Program-made: the position numbers and the translations under genes
Source: Monoraphidium neglectum
Taxonomy: Eukaryota; Chlorophyta; Chlorophyceae; Sphaeropleales; Selenastraceae
DNA length: 12,490 bases
Assembly (NCBI RefSeq): GCF_000611645.1
Contig: NW_014011949.1
Span: forward strand, 1-12,490
Reading direction: 5' to 3'
Notes under the pieces: generated by a model
What the model was told of the DNA's origin: nothing
Seen by the model: the letters and a program-made list of their open reading frames with translations, nothing else
Databases searched by the model: none
Shown here: in pieces, positions 1-8,563 of the stretch
Layout: each line of letters begins with the position of its first letter
How positions within the stretch are numbered: position 1 is the stretch's first letter

Positions 1-113
1 CCTTTGGCTGGCTCGGCATGCAGGCTGAACAGCAGCGCGCCGTGCGCCCCCCGCTTGCAGCTGCCATCTCGCCCTCAACCCATGCAATCCCCTCGTCTTC
101 ACTTGCTCTGCAG

Positions 114-532
114 TCATACTTCTTCTTCTGACCCCAAGCACCCAAGCCGCCTCCCGCACGTCTGGCGGCCAGCCGGCCCCCGTCCGCCGCACCCCGAGCG
201 AGCGGGCCGCCACCGTGTGGATGCCGCCTGCCATCAACGCCATCCCCAGCACCATGACGCTGCAGACCCCTTTCAAGCGCGCCGCCTCCACCGCCGGCGC
301 TGCCGCGGCTGACGGCCAAGACGACGATGGCCCCTCTGCATCGCCCAGGCGGGGCTCGTGGCGCCGCACCCTGCTGGGGGAGCGCGCGGCTGCGGCCCAG
401 AGCGCGACCACGGCTAGCGCCGGCCGCGGCCACACCTCATTCAGCTCCGCCCTGCCAGTGGCCGGCCCTGACCCTGCCACGAGCTTTGTCGCCGCGCTGC
501 CCGCCGACGACACTGGCGCCCTTGGCCCCTAA
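114..532 (+). CDS. 3'-terminal exon of an unrecognised gene (partial)
   Basis: The last coding exon runs in one open frame from a likely acceptor (pyrimidine-rich stretch ending TCTGCAG at 113) to a TAA at 530-532. The frame is closed upstream of the acceptor by a TGA near 26, so an intron must lie there. About 138 residues are encoded. They are rich in Ala, Ser, Thr, Pro and Arg, and include RRTPSERAA and TLQTPFKRAA, two Thr-Pro/basic motifs of the type often phosphorylated by proline-directed kinases. No fold or family is recognised, and the segment reads like a disordered C-terminal tail. GC-rich third positions fit coding sequence. A TGTAA motif 370 bases downstream supports a plus-strand gene ending here. 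The 5' part is outside the window. The exact acceptor is inferred. Confidence 0.45.
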
Positions 533-902
533 CAGGGCGGCACATGCCAACAAGGTTGGATCGGATGTGCAGGGGCAGCGCCGCCGCAGTCATTATCGTT
601 GGCTTATTTGCGCCGCTGGGCTCTTGTCCCATGCATTGTGAACCGCCAGCACTGCTGCCCAGCAGCCCTTCTCTCCTCGTCTAGCACGATGAAAGCAAAC
701 GTGCACAGTGAACCCACGAGCGATTGCATGCTCACCGCGTGCTCACGTGATTGAACATGCACGCGCGCTGTACTTGTACAACACAATCAACCCGCCGTGC
801 GTTGGCAGAAAGCCCCAGGCGCTGCACCGCCGCATGGGCTCTGTTCATCCTGTACACCACGCAGTGACCCGCCGCTATGCACGTGCTTGGTGATTTTTTG
901 GA

Positions 903-907
903 TGTAA
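903..907 (+). terminator. TGTAA polyadenylation signal candidate
   Basis: TGTAA is the standard poly(A) signal of chlorophyte nuclear genes. This copy lies about 370 bases after the stop at 532, a normal 3'UTR length for green algae. A second TGTAA occurs near 1056. The motif is only five bases long, so it is supporting evidence, not proof. Confidence 0.35.
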
Positions 908-2952
908 CGCACATTGCTGCCCGCCGCGGCCACCTGGCCCGCCGCACCTGTGGGCCTCGACCAAAAGCCCTGGCACACTGGCGGGGCATGTTCTTCGCGC
1001 CCATTTGTGTGCAGATCTCACAAGCCTGGGTGGCTTCAGCAGGCGGCTGCAAGATCCTGTAATCCTTTCCTGCTGCAAACCGGCAAACTGACACCTCCGC
1101 TAAATCCAGTTGCGATTCTGGTAGTTCCCGCGCAGTGGCCGGTCAGGGCTCAGGGGGGATGGGACACACACGGCCGATACGGCCCGGCAGCACCTGCAAA
1201 CCGGCCCAGACAACCCGCCGCGGCGCTGGGATGCGTGCGTACAAGCGCTGGGCGGCCCGCGCCGGGTATTGATCATGGCGCCACGGCGTGCGCGCGGGGG
1301 CTTCCTGCAGCGGCCCGCGCGCGCGATAGGGAACGGGGTGGTGCGCTCAACGCTTTGAGGCGGTCGCCCCCCCGCGTACAGCGCATTTCGTGCGCGCGCC
1401 GGCGGTTTCGGGCCGCAACTGACCGGTGACGCGCATAGACGAGGGGTGCCCGTGCGCCCATGCTGCCTGCATGGAAAGGAAGATGACCATGAATCCAACC
1501 ATTGGCTATGTGCATATTGGACAGGCACCGCAGGACTTGTCACCCAGCGTTACTATAGCATGCTCGGGCCCGTGTTCTGGCCCTTTCGTTGGGAGCAGCA
1601 GAGCAAACGTTGTTGGTTTCTCCCACTGTCCAGACAGCTCTGATGACTGATCGTGCTACGGGCACTGTGATTGCACTGGCGTGTATCTTGGTCTCTCTCT
1701 TTCCAATGGTCAAAGCCAAGGTAATATACTTCCTCAAAGTGTGCCTCAGATGGTAACTTCTCCACAGCTGTGATAGTGTGACGGTCTGGTAAGCGGCTTC
1801 ACAGCAACCTTCTCCGCAGCGGGCAGGGCTGGACTAGGCAAAGGGTGATCCAAACCAGCAAACGTGCGCAAACAATTCGTGCTCTAAGCTTGTGCATGCG
1901 GCACAACGCAATCCCGACGTCACCATTGACCGCATGCAGATCAGCAGCCTCGACGCAGCTCACGCATGCACTGATGTGAAAGCACCACCGCGGCTGCACC
2001 CTTGATAACGATACAAAAGATCAATAACACCTGTGGGCAAGCAACCTTGCGACAATCAGCACCACGAACGGTGAGAAAAGCAGCATGGCGGAGCACCAAG
2101 GTTGACCGCGGCGCCGGTGCCTGGGCAGCAGCGGCACGAAAAAGAAGAATTGCAGGGCCTCAGCAGGACACAATACATCCACACATTAACTTGCACCAGC
2201 GGGCAAGCACATGCCTGGTGTGGGGTTTGCATGCACGGTCTGTGGGAGGCACACGCCAGGCCAGCCCGTTGCACACGCCAAGCAGTGTACACGGGCTCTC
2301 AAGTTTAATCCCGTGAGCCTTCATGGCTCCAGAAGTGGGCAACCGCTGCGGCCCCAACCCCCTAAAAAAGTCAAGGTCTGGTCCCGGCGCAGCACCAGGG
2401 GCGCCCGAGCCGCAAATACCAGCTATGCTCGATAATCAGCCAGGTTGACGCGCATGCGGTTCAATCCTGTGGCCATGACCGGCTGAGACATGTACAGACT
2501 CCCCACCCACCCCACCACGCCGCCTGTCGGCACGCCGGTGGACCAGCGCGCCCACTCAAAGGGCCGTGTTGCGAGGAGCGCGCAACGTCGCCAGGCGACA
2601 CACCAGGCAATAACACGCTGCCAACCAAACATCAGCCTGTAAACAAACAACTCTCCAGAAAGGCTGCAGTGCTTGCGCAATGAACAGCGCAGCCCCTGAG
2701 TACGCTTGGCAACCGCCAGCTCCTGACAGCGCAACGGACAGGAGCGGTCGCTGCCATGACGCAGGCGGCCCACCAGCCAACCGGCCAACCAGCAGCGTCC
2801 CCACTCAAAGAGCCATGTTACGCGGGAGGCGCAGTAACGCTAGGTCTGCGGGGTGGGCTTGGGCCTTGCTTGTCACACCAAGTCTGCGCATTTGTACTCA
2901 GGGTACGTGCTTGCATCCAACAAGGGCGTCCACCGCCCCAATGCCTGCTGAG
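908..2952. other. Stretch without a supported gene
   Basis: Many short ORFs exist on both strands, but none combines splice signals, recognisable motifs and consistent codon use. The part from about 1480 to 1800 is visibly lower in GC than its surroundings and could be a promoter or intergenic core. A minus-strand ORF of 121 codons (2423-2788) contains a Trp-rich stretch and covers one arm of an imperfect direct repeat. I do not recognise it and do not call it a gene. No RNA gene was seen. Confidence 0.4.
2551..2830. repeat. Pair of diverged direct repeats (about 31 bp each)
   Basis: Two similar segments, 2551-2581 and 2800-2830, share CCCACTCAAAG exactly and about 25 of 31 bases overall, 249 bases apart. 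Three of the differences are G/A transitions. Both are preceded by CCAGC. They may be remnants of a longer duplication. No terminal inverted repeats or target duplications were seen. Confidence 0.35.
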
Positions 2953-3555
2953 TCACCAGCCGTCCTCCTCCATCGCCGCATCATCCTGCTGCCCCAACGG
3001 CACGTACTTGGCGCCGTCGCGCTCGTTGTACTGTCGTACCGCTCTATCTCCGCCGGTGTCACGCTGGCACGCTGGGCCTTTGGTGGTGGGTGAAGCACGC
3101 GGCGCTGACGATGTGGGTGTGCTTGCGAGAGCGCGCCAGCGGGGGGCAGGTGTGAGTTGTTGCAGCGTAACAAACGCAGGGATCCCACAAGGCCTCCAAC
3201 TGTGGGCGCCCTTCAGCGACGAGAAAGCGCTCAGCCACACTCCGCTGCAAATCTCCCTCTGGGGTCTGGAGGCATGCTTCGCCAACTGCTCTGTCCCTTC
3301 CCCTCGCTTCACAACTGCTTCACCATCACGCGCACGGCGCTTGCACACGGTTGCCCGGCTGTGCAGGCACGCCTGCGCACAGCCAAGCGCATGCTACAAA
3401 CCCCGCCAGCCGTGCCGCCTCCCCCACCTTTTGCGCCGCCTCAACGTCGCGCAGGCGCACTGGGCCCGCAGGTCCTCGCCCCGCAGCTGTGCCACGCGCT
3501 CCCCGCCGGCCGCCACCATGGCCTCGCGCACGGGGCCCTGGCACGCCTCCTGCAT
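2953..3555 (-). CDS. Possible small three-exon gene, unknown function
   Basis: Proposed exons are 3428-3555, 3176-3290 and 2953-3030, giving a 106-residue protein that starts MQEACQGPVREAM and ends QDDAAMEEDGW before TGA. Exon 1 ends in phase 2 at AAAAG/GTGGGG, and exon 2 resumes in the matching phase after GGGACAG. Exon 3 follows GTACGACAG in phase 0. The product is largely charged and helix-like (REAMVAAGGERVAQLRGEDL, then DLQRSVAERFLVAEGRPQLE), with an acidic tail, suggesting a small complex subunit. No family was recognised. The donor of intron 2 (GTTTGT) is weak, so the exon 2/3 junction is the least certain part. A TATAAA box lies 110 bases before the ATG. A long antisense ORF overlaps but has no splice or promoter support. 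Confidence 0.4.
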
Positions 3556-3592
3556 ATGTTATTGCACATGTGACTGCCCGAACAGCCCTGGA

Positions 3593-3618
3593 GGGAGGGA
3601 GGGGGCCAAGGGGGGGGG
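3593..3618 (+). other. G-quadruplex-type G-run cluster
   Basis: Runs of 3, 3, 5 and 9 guanines are separated by one to four bases, which satisfies the usual four-run quadruplex pattern on the plus strand. It lies between the TATA candidate at 3665 and the ATG at 3555, so it would be in the template strand of the leader of the small minus-strand gene. Confidence 0.5.
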
Positions 3619-3664
3619 TTTCAATTCAGGGAGGCAAGGGTGTGTGGGTTGCGTGTGGTCATCG

Positions 3665-3670
3665 TTTATA
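3665..3670 (-). promoter_or_regulatory. TATA box candidate
   Basis: TATAAA reads on the minus strand within CGCTTATAAACG, 110 bases upstream of the ATG at 3555. A start site 25-30 bases downstream would give a leader of about 80 bases. The plus strand reads TATAAG at the same place, but no plausible plus-strand gene follows. Confidence 0.3.
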
Positions 3671-3965
3671 AGCGAGGAGGGGGCAGGAAGCCGTGCTGTG
3701 GGTGTTGTGGCCTTCATGCGTCCTCACCAGGGGCCTGACGCAGCCGTGATGAGCGGCTGGCATGAGTCTCATGCCAGCTCCAGCTGGCGCACACGGCGAG
3801 CGGCCATCTGCCGCAGGCCCTTTCTCCCATGCATGGTTCAGCAAACCTTTGCACCTGAGCCGCTCCCCGGACTCCGGCTCGTGCAGCCCCCTCGGCGGAA
3901 TCCCTGACACGCGGGTCCGACACGGGCAGACAGAAAACGCCACTGCCTCAGCGTCAGCCCCTTGG

Positions 3966-4016
3966 GCCTTGCAGGTTGCCCAACTGGTCGCGCTCGACGC
4001 TGTTCGCACTCGAGAT
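3966..4016 (-). pseudogene. Possible further BRR2 remnant
   Basis: The minus strand reads ISSANSVERDQLGNLQG. Its DQL-NL core resembles the region of BRR2 just after the N-terminal repeat (DQLV-LGK-ITDF type), which is the next block expected after the exon at 4091-4174. The resemblance is short, the reading frame closes soon after, and no clean splice acceptor joins it, so it could be chance. Confidence 0.2.
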
Positions 4017-4090
4017 GCGCGGCGACCACCCCCCTAGATCATCACTCGCCCGCCTCCCCCCATTCAAAACCACGTCCCCACCCTGCCCAC

Positions 4091-5382
4091 CTCTTCCACC
4101 GCGCCCCGCAGTGCGTCCAAGGCTGGTCCCCAAATCATAAGTGCATCAATTTAAGCGTCGCCTCGTAGGCGGCGCTGTCGACGAAGGCCGCGGGCGCCAG
4201 GGCGGGGGGCAGCGGGGGCGGCAGGGTTTGAGCGACAGCTATACACCAGGGCGTGTTCAGGGTCGATGACAACGCGAGGGGGCTTATCGAATGGGGAGAA
4301 GACAGAGCAAGATGGGTTGTGGGGGACCCAGTGAGGGTGGTGCTGCCAGGGGCGCGGCTGCACCACCATCGCCCCTGCCCGCACCACCAGCACCCGCCCA
4401 GGCCCGCGCAGAAAAACAATGGCAGCTGACGCGGCCAAGCTGTCCTGGTGTGAAGGAGACGCGCGCTGGGGTGGGGGCTCGGCGCCCGCTGTAACGTGCT
4501 AGGTGGGGTCTGCTCTGCCGCCCCCGCGTATCGCGGCGCCACAGTGGGCAGGCGCCGCTGGCAACGGGGGCGGGCTCTGGCCAGCTGCTTTCAAGCACAA
4601 ATCTGCACGCAACATGTCTACAGTCTATCAATCACATCCAGCCTTGCAATATCTACGCGCATGTGCGTGCAAGCGCGCACGCGCGCGCGCACACACACAC
4701 ACACGCACTCTGAACACCATCAACACACACTTGTTGCTGCACACCATCAACTCAACATACACGACACAAGCCAGCAAGTGCCTCAACACATGCCCGAGCC
4801 CCCGCCCACCGCGTCTCCTTGGTGCGCGGCCTGGAGAACCCCGCCGTGTCAAGGTCCATCACGCTCATGCTGCCCGCAGTCTTGCGGCTCTTGGCCGGCA
4901 GCGCAAACTCGAGCTCGGCCGCCTTGGCCTCGCGCTTCCTGTGGGAGGAGGCCAGGCGCGTGGGATAAGGCGGACACGGGAGGCGAGTGAGTCGGCCAGG
5001 GGAAGGGCAATGCAACAGCAGGGGGAGAGTGCTCAGGGGGAGAGGGGGACCTAGACACGGAGACGAGGGCGGGCAGGTCGAATGAGAGGGGTGTGCGCGT
5101 GTGAAGTTATGATCTTCAAGACACCACATCACCCCAAGGCGATGCACACGGCATGACCATGAAGCACGCCTCCAGCAGGCCCCTGCTCACAGCACTGCGG
5201 CCCCAGCCATCCTTTCCGCCCCTGGCCCATTTGCTGCGCTCCTTGCACTCTGTGAGGGCCTGGGCCGCAAGTGCCGCACCTACCCCCATCTTGTGCAGGT
5301 TGCGCCCCGCGAGCGTCTCCGCCTCGCTGGTGGGCTCGTGAGCGTCCCGCTTCACATCGCTGGTGAGCGCAAGGCTCGAGTT
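4091..5382 (-). pseudogene. BRR2: Truncated, disrupted copy of spliceosomal helicase BRR2 (N-terminal region)
   Basis: BRR2 is the U5 snRNP DExH helicase that unwinds U4/U6 during spliceosome activation. Three blocks match its N-terminal region in order. Block A (5284-5382) reads NSSLALTSDVKRDAHEPTSE then ETLAGR..HKMG, like the plant NSSLVLT..HEPTGEPETL segment. Block B (4810-4938) contains SVMDLDTAGF then RPRTKETR. Block C (4091-4174) contains AAYEATL, FGDQP and LDALRGAVEE. B and C join in phase (CG/C, GTGGGC donor, GTCGACAG acceptor) to give KETRAAYE. How A joins B is unclear: reading on through GTAGGT and splicing near 5130 is one option, while a 34-base intron is too short. Block C has a TGA at 4135-4137 and lacks one base at about 4121. 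No helicase motif follows in the remaining 4 kb, and no first exon was found. The normal protein has over 2,000 residues. Confidence 0.72.
4673..4704. repeat. (GC)n/(AC)n microsatellite
   Basis: Alternating GCGCGC passes directly into eight or so AC units. It lies in the 635-base intron between blocks B and C of the BRR2-like copy. Alternating purine-pyrimidine tracts of this kind can adopt Z-DNA. Confidence 0.85.
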
Positions 5383-5436
5383 CTGGAGGTGGGGCAGTGG
5401 TGAGCGGGGCAGCAGCTGCTGCGGTGTCCAAGCGCA

Positions 5437-5991
5437 ATGGTCACAGAGGTCGCAAGCCGAGCGCTGCCCTTGATGCCGCCAATGGCACAACCTACGCATG
5501 CCACATCCTTTTGCTGGCATGACATCGTCAGTCGTTGTGGAGCCAGATCGCTCGGTTGCAAGCACTCACCTCAGCGCTCAGCCGCTGGAAACGGAGTGTC
5601 TCGTGTGCACTACAACCTCTTCCGCATTTACTATGTCGTTGCGATTGCCCCAGTTGCTTTGTGCGCAGCGCTGCGTGCCACAGTTGCCTTCCAGTACCGT
5701 AGTCCCCGCGCGAGTACGAAATCTTCAACTCCGAATATTTCCGGCACCCGTTTGCACATAAATCAAGGCATTTGGCGTGCGGTCAACCACACCTGGGGTC
5801 AACAAATCCTGTTGGTGGCCACTGATGCTCTTGCTGCGCACGCTTTGGGCTTCACTGCTGCTGGGATGTGCCTGTATGGCAGTCAAGAGCTTGTAAATCA
5901 CATAATGGTGTCTTCTTTGGCCACTTCCGCCAAAGGCACTGCACTTCTTCGCTCTACAAATATCTTACACCTAGAGCACGAAATCTTCTGA
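5437..5991 (+). CDS. Unrecognised 184-codon ORF in a GC dip
   Basis: The frame stays open for 555 bases in a part of the window where GC falls to roughly half, so chance openness is less likely than for the GC-rich shadows elsewhere. The start at 5437 is simply the first ATG, and the true start or an upstream exon is unknown. Two hydrophobic stretches look membrane-like: one around residues 65-88 (IYYVVAIAPVALCAAL) and one around 131-150 (ILLVATDALAAHALGF). The C-terminus is LHLEHEIF followed by TGA. A TGTAATAAA lies 103 bases after the stop. No family was recognised. It might instead be promoter DNA of the divergent BRR2-like copy. Confidence 0.28.
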   Translation: MVTEVASRALPLMPPMAQPTHATSFCWHDIVSRCGARSLGCKHSPQRSAAGNGVSRVHYNLFRIYYVVAIAPVALCAALRATVAFQYRSPRASTKSSTPNISGTRLHINQGIWRAVNHTWGQQILLVATDALAAHALGFTAAGMCLYGSQELVNHIMVSSLATSAKGTALLRSTNILHLEHEIF

Positions 5992-6093
5992 AGATGATTC
6001 CGTTGCGCCGCCAGCTGGACAACCTGACACACGGTGGTGGCGGAAGTAGCGTCTTTCTCCGGTGTCGAAGAATAATTCAGGCGCACAAGATCG

Positions 6094-6108
6094 TGTAATA
6101 AAATTACA
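6094..6108. terminator. Palindromic poly(A) signal usable in both directions
   Basis: TGTAAT and ATTACA flank AAA, giving a perfect inverted repeat. Each strand therefore carries the algal TGTAA signal, and the plus strand also reads AATAAA. It sits between the stop of the plus-strand ORF at 5991 and the stop of the minus-strand ORF at 6370, as expected for two converging genes. The role is inferred from position and motif only. Confidence 0.35.
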
Positions 6109-6369
6109 GGCGCTGCAGCGTAGGATGGCAGAGTCAGTCAAGTAACAGTTGCATGTGTGATTGGCTGGCACAACCAAAACGCTGAGCATTATTGGGAACC
6201 TGTTGCATGGTTCATCCTCGATCCACAACCTGACCATCACCAAGCTGTGAAGTGTCATACCTCAGCACGTGCACAATCTTCCCAGTGCAATGCATAGTCG
6301 CAGGGCGGAGCAGGCAGATGTGCGAGCACACACGCAAGGTCCGGATGTCGATATGACATCATGAACAGC

Positions 6370-7029
6370 TCATGCGCGACGCACCGCCGCTGAGCACCTG
6401 CACAGGACAATGAAGCCCAAGCCGCGCTCGGCCGCCTTCAGCGCTTTCAGCCCTGGCCTGGGGGGTTGGCTGTGCCAGCACCGCCACGCACGCAGGGGCA
6501 GTGTGTGAGCAATGACATCGGTTGGGCGTGCCATGCACAAAAAGCAGCCTTGCTCCGAGTGGACTCGGTGGGGCAGAGCTTGCGCCAGCCAGTATCTTGA
6601 GTCTCGTGCAGCGGACGACGCGTGCCGCGTGCACTCAAGAGACGTGAATCGTTCATGTACTAACTGCGCAACGTGAGCAAAGGGCACCTGCAGGTAATGA
6701 ACAACTGCGTGCGACTCCTGGCCCGACGAGCCGCCCCCTGCCGTCTCTTTCAGAACGTGACGTCGGCAGCCCGATGAAAGCATTCGCATGGCCAGCGCCG
6801 ACCGCCAGGAACGGCTGTAGTTTTTCATGCGATGCAAACCCAGGGTGGCTTCTCTATTGGTAGCCGCTTCGGCTAGCAAGCCTGGACCAGTCCCCCAAGC
6901 ATTGAATTGTGGGCGTTGGCACCGGAGGCCACGGGCGTCGGCGCTCTTGGGCGGGGCGCGGCTTCCGCGGCCGCGCTGCCAGTGAAAATCACAAATGACG
7001 TCCCTGTTGCAGGGCGCGGGCCCGTCCAT
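6370..7029 (-). CDS. Unrecognised 219-codon ORF
   Basis: The frame is open from 7029 to a TGA at 6370. The C-terminal stretch LKALKAAERGLGFIVLCR has good codon use and looks like a real helix. The middle (HAVVHYLQVPFAHVAQLVHERF) is also protein-like, but the first 60 residues look like noise and may be intron or upstream DNA. A minus-strand TGTAA lies about 260 bases after the stop. A possible donor (TGCAG/GTGCTC) just before the stop means the end is uncertain. No family was recognised. A plus-strand ORF at 6907-7098 overlaps its 5' part and cannot be ruled out. Confidence 0.25.
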   Translation of the reverse strand: MDGPAPCNRDVICDFHWQRGRGSRAPPKSADARGLRCQRPQFNAWGTGPGLLAEAATNREATLGLHRMKNYSRSWRSALAMRMLSSGCRRHVLKETAGGGSSGQESHAVVHYLQVPFAHVAQLVHERFTSLECTRHASSAARDSRYWLAQALPHRVHSEQGCFLCMARPTDVIAHTLPLRAWRCWHSQPPRPGLKALKAAERGLGFIVLCRCSAAVRRA

Positions 7030-8563
7030 GCGCGGCCGCCCCCAGGGGCGGCCAAGGCAGGGGCGGCGAAAAGCATTTCGCCCAAGATTGTGGGTTAAAC
7101 CAGCAGGAGCAGACGAGCGCGGTGTACATTCGTTTCAGAAAGGGCAGCAGGAAAAGGGGGACCCTTCAGGACACAGAGGGGGAGCGTTTGAGAGACGGAC
7201 GGAAGGTGTCGAGCAATGCTTGACAGGCGTCATGCGGAATGCTTGAGCCGAGCGCATCCATGCATGGCATGGCGGGGCCAAGGGGAATCCCGGACACAAC
7301 CCCTTCACGCAGGGGGACGGGTTCCACGGCGGGGCCCCTTCGGCAGGAGGCTGAAGTTCCGACGCGCACACGCGCGCTGCTCGTTGGCCGCTGCAAGGCC
7401 CCTTGCTGCGGCGCCAAGAAGGAGAGAGAGAAAGAGAGAGAGAAAGAGAAACGAAGAGAGAGAGAGAGAGAAACGAAGAGAGAGAGAGGCAAGGGACAGC
7501 CAAGGCAGGGGGGGGTACAGTCGGCCGCATTTCAGCGCAACCAGACGCTCGAGCCGCGTGGCGAGCGTGCCTCCCCTCCATGCAGCATGGTGCACAAGGT
7601 AGAGGTTTTTGGAGGTAAACCTGACCAAGCCCCGAGCCCAACCAAGCCCAGCTCGAGGTGGGGCGCCGCATCGCGAGGGCGAGGGGCAGGGCGGCGCCAG
7701 TCAAAGCCAGGCGCAGGCCGTGACCGCGACAGCCGCTCCGCGTTGCGGCGGTCGGGGCGGCCTGGCAAGCGGTGCGTCGCAGCAGGCACTCGCGTGAGCC
7801 GCTCAACGGCATGTGCGCGGGGCCGCCCCTGCAGCATGTATTCCTTGACCAACGATCTCTGAACCCCTCGGCACCCAAAACTCGGTCGATCCTCGCCAAG
7901 GCTCGGCGCTTGGCGCAGGTGCGCGGCAGTCAATAGCCGGCGGCAACCAAACCCCTGCACACCATGTAATAGGACGAGCGGTCAGCAGGCAGGTGTGGCA
8001 TCTTTGCGCGCCGACCCACGGCTGCGGCGGACATTTCCTGCCCGCCCCGACGCCCTGGCCAAGGGGGGGTGGGGTGAGAGGCGGCTCTGCCACTTGGACT
8101 GCGTATTGCGACGCAGGCGTCCCACGCGGGAGCCTTCCAAGCAAAATGCTTTTTGTATTTTGTATTATTGGGCCGCGGAGGAGGTGCGCGCAGGATGCAG
8201 TGCCAATTCTGGATCACTGACGGATCAAGCCGAGACATGGCTGCGGCGGGGCGCGCCACCCTGCACCTGTGCGCGCGTGGCGGCGGCACCAAGGGTTGTA
8301 CACATACACACAGCCGCGGCCCACGCCCCTGTGTGGCAGCGTCTGCGCGGCGCGGCACGGTGATCACAAGGATGCGGTCACGAGGTTGATGCAGCGGCCA
8401 GGATTGTGATAGCCCTGAAGTATAGCTGCCGAGGCAACTCACGGCCCGAGCGGCCTGCTCTGCGTGTTTCTGCGCACTCTCAATGCACTCAAGGTGTGTG
8501 TGTCGGTGCCAAAGAAGTGCAATGAGGAGCCTCGCGGCTCGCCGCTGCCCATCAGGGGCTGCG
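7030..8563. other. Stretch without a supported gene; 3' flank of the MYB gene
   Basis: Several long ORFs cross this region on both strands, but they run through a GA microsatellite or arise from GC-rich sequence without splice or motif support. The first few hundred bases below 8564 should be the 3'UTR of the MYB gene. I found no minus-strand TGTAA within about 1 kb, so its poly(A) site is not identified. A short AT-rich island (about 8143-8170) stands out. Confidence 0.4.
7418..7489. repeat. (GA)n microsatellite
   Basis: Seventy bases of almost pure purine on the plus strand: GA repeats with interspersed AAAG. The block GAAACGAAGAGAGAGAG occurs twice. ORFs through it give Glu/Arg/Lys runs on the plus strand and Ser/Leu runs on the minus strand, typical of a simple repeat rather than a gene. 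Confidence 0.95.

Noticed and set aside
2458..2467. GGTTCAATCC, resembling a tRNA B box
   Set aside because: No A box, acceptor stem or anticodon arm could be fitted around it on either strand.
3428..3555. Exon of the small gene as a continuation of BRR2
   Set aside because: REAMVAAGGERVAQL has some likeness to the helical region before the BRR2 helicase, but it does not align convincingly and has its own TATA box and ATG.
2756..3907. 383-codon plus-strand ORF, one of the longest uninterrupted frames
   Set aside because: It runs antisense to the small gene and across GC-rich DNA where stop codons are rare. The product is Arg/Ser/Pro/Cys-rich with no recognisable motif, and no promoter or poly(A) signal fits.
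5250..5283. 34-base GT-AG intron between BRR2 blocks A and B
   Set aside because: Boundaries and phase would fit (GTAGGT...CTCACAG), but 34 bases is too short for a normal spliceosomal intron in green algae.
6907..7098. Plus-strand frame ending SISPKIVG
   Set aside because: Codon use is plausible, but the frame is short, starts from GTG and overlaps a minus-strand frame of similar quality. There is not enough evidence to choose it.
7135..7899. 254-codon minus-strand ORF with long Ser/Leu runs
   Set aside because: The runs are a translation of the GA microsatellite, and the flanks show no motif or splice logic. The opposite plus-strand ORF (7239-7862) fails for the same reason.
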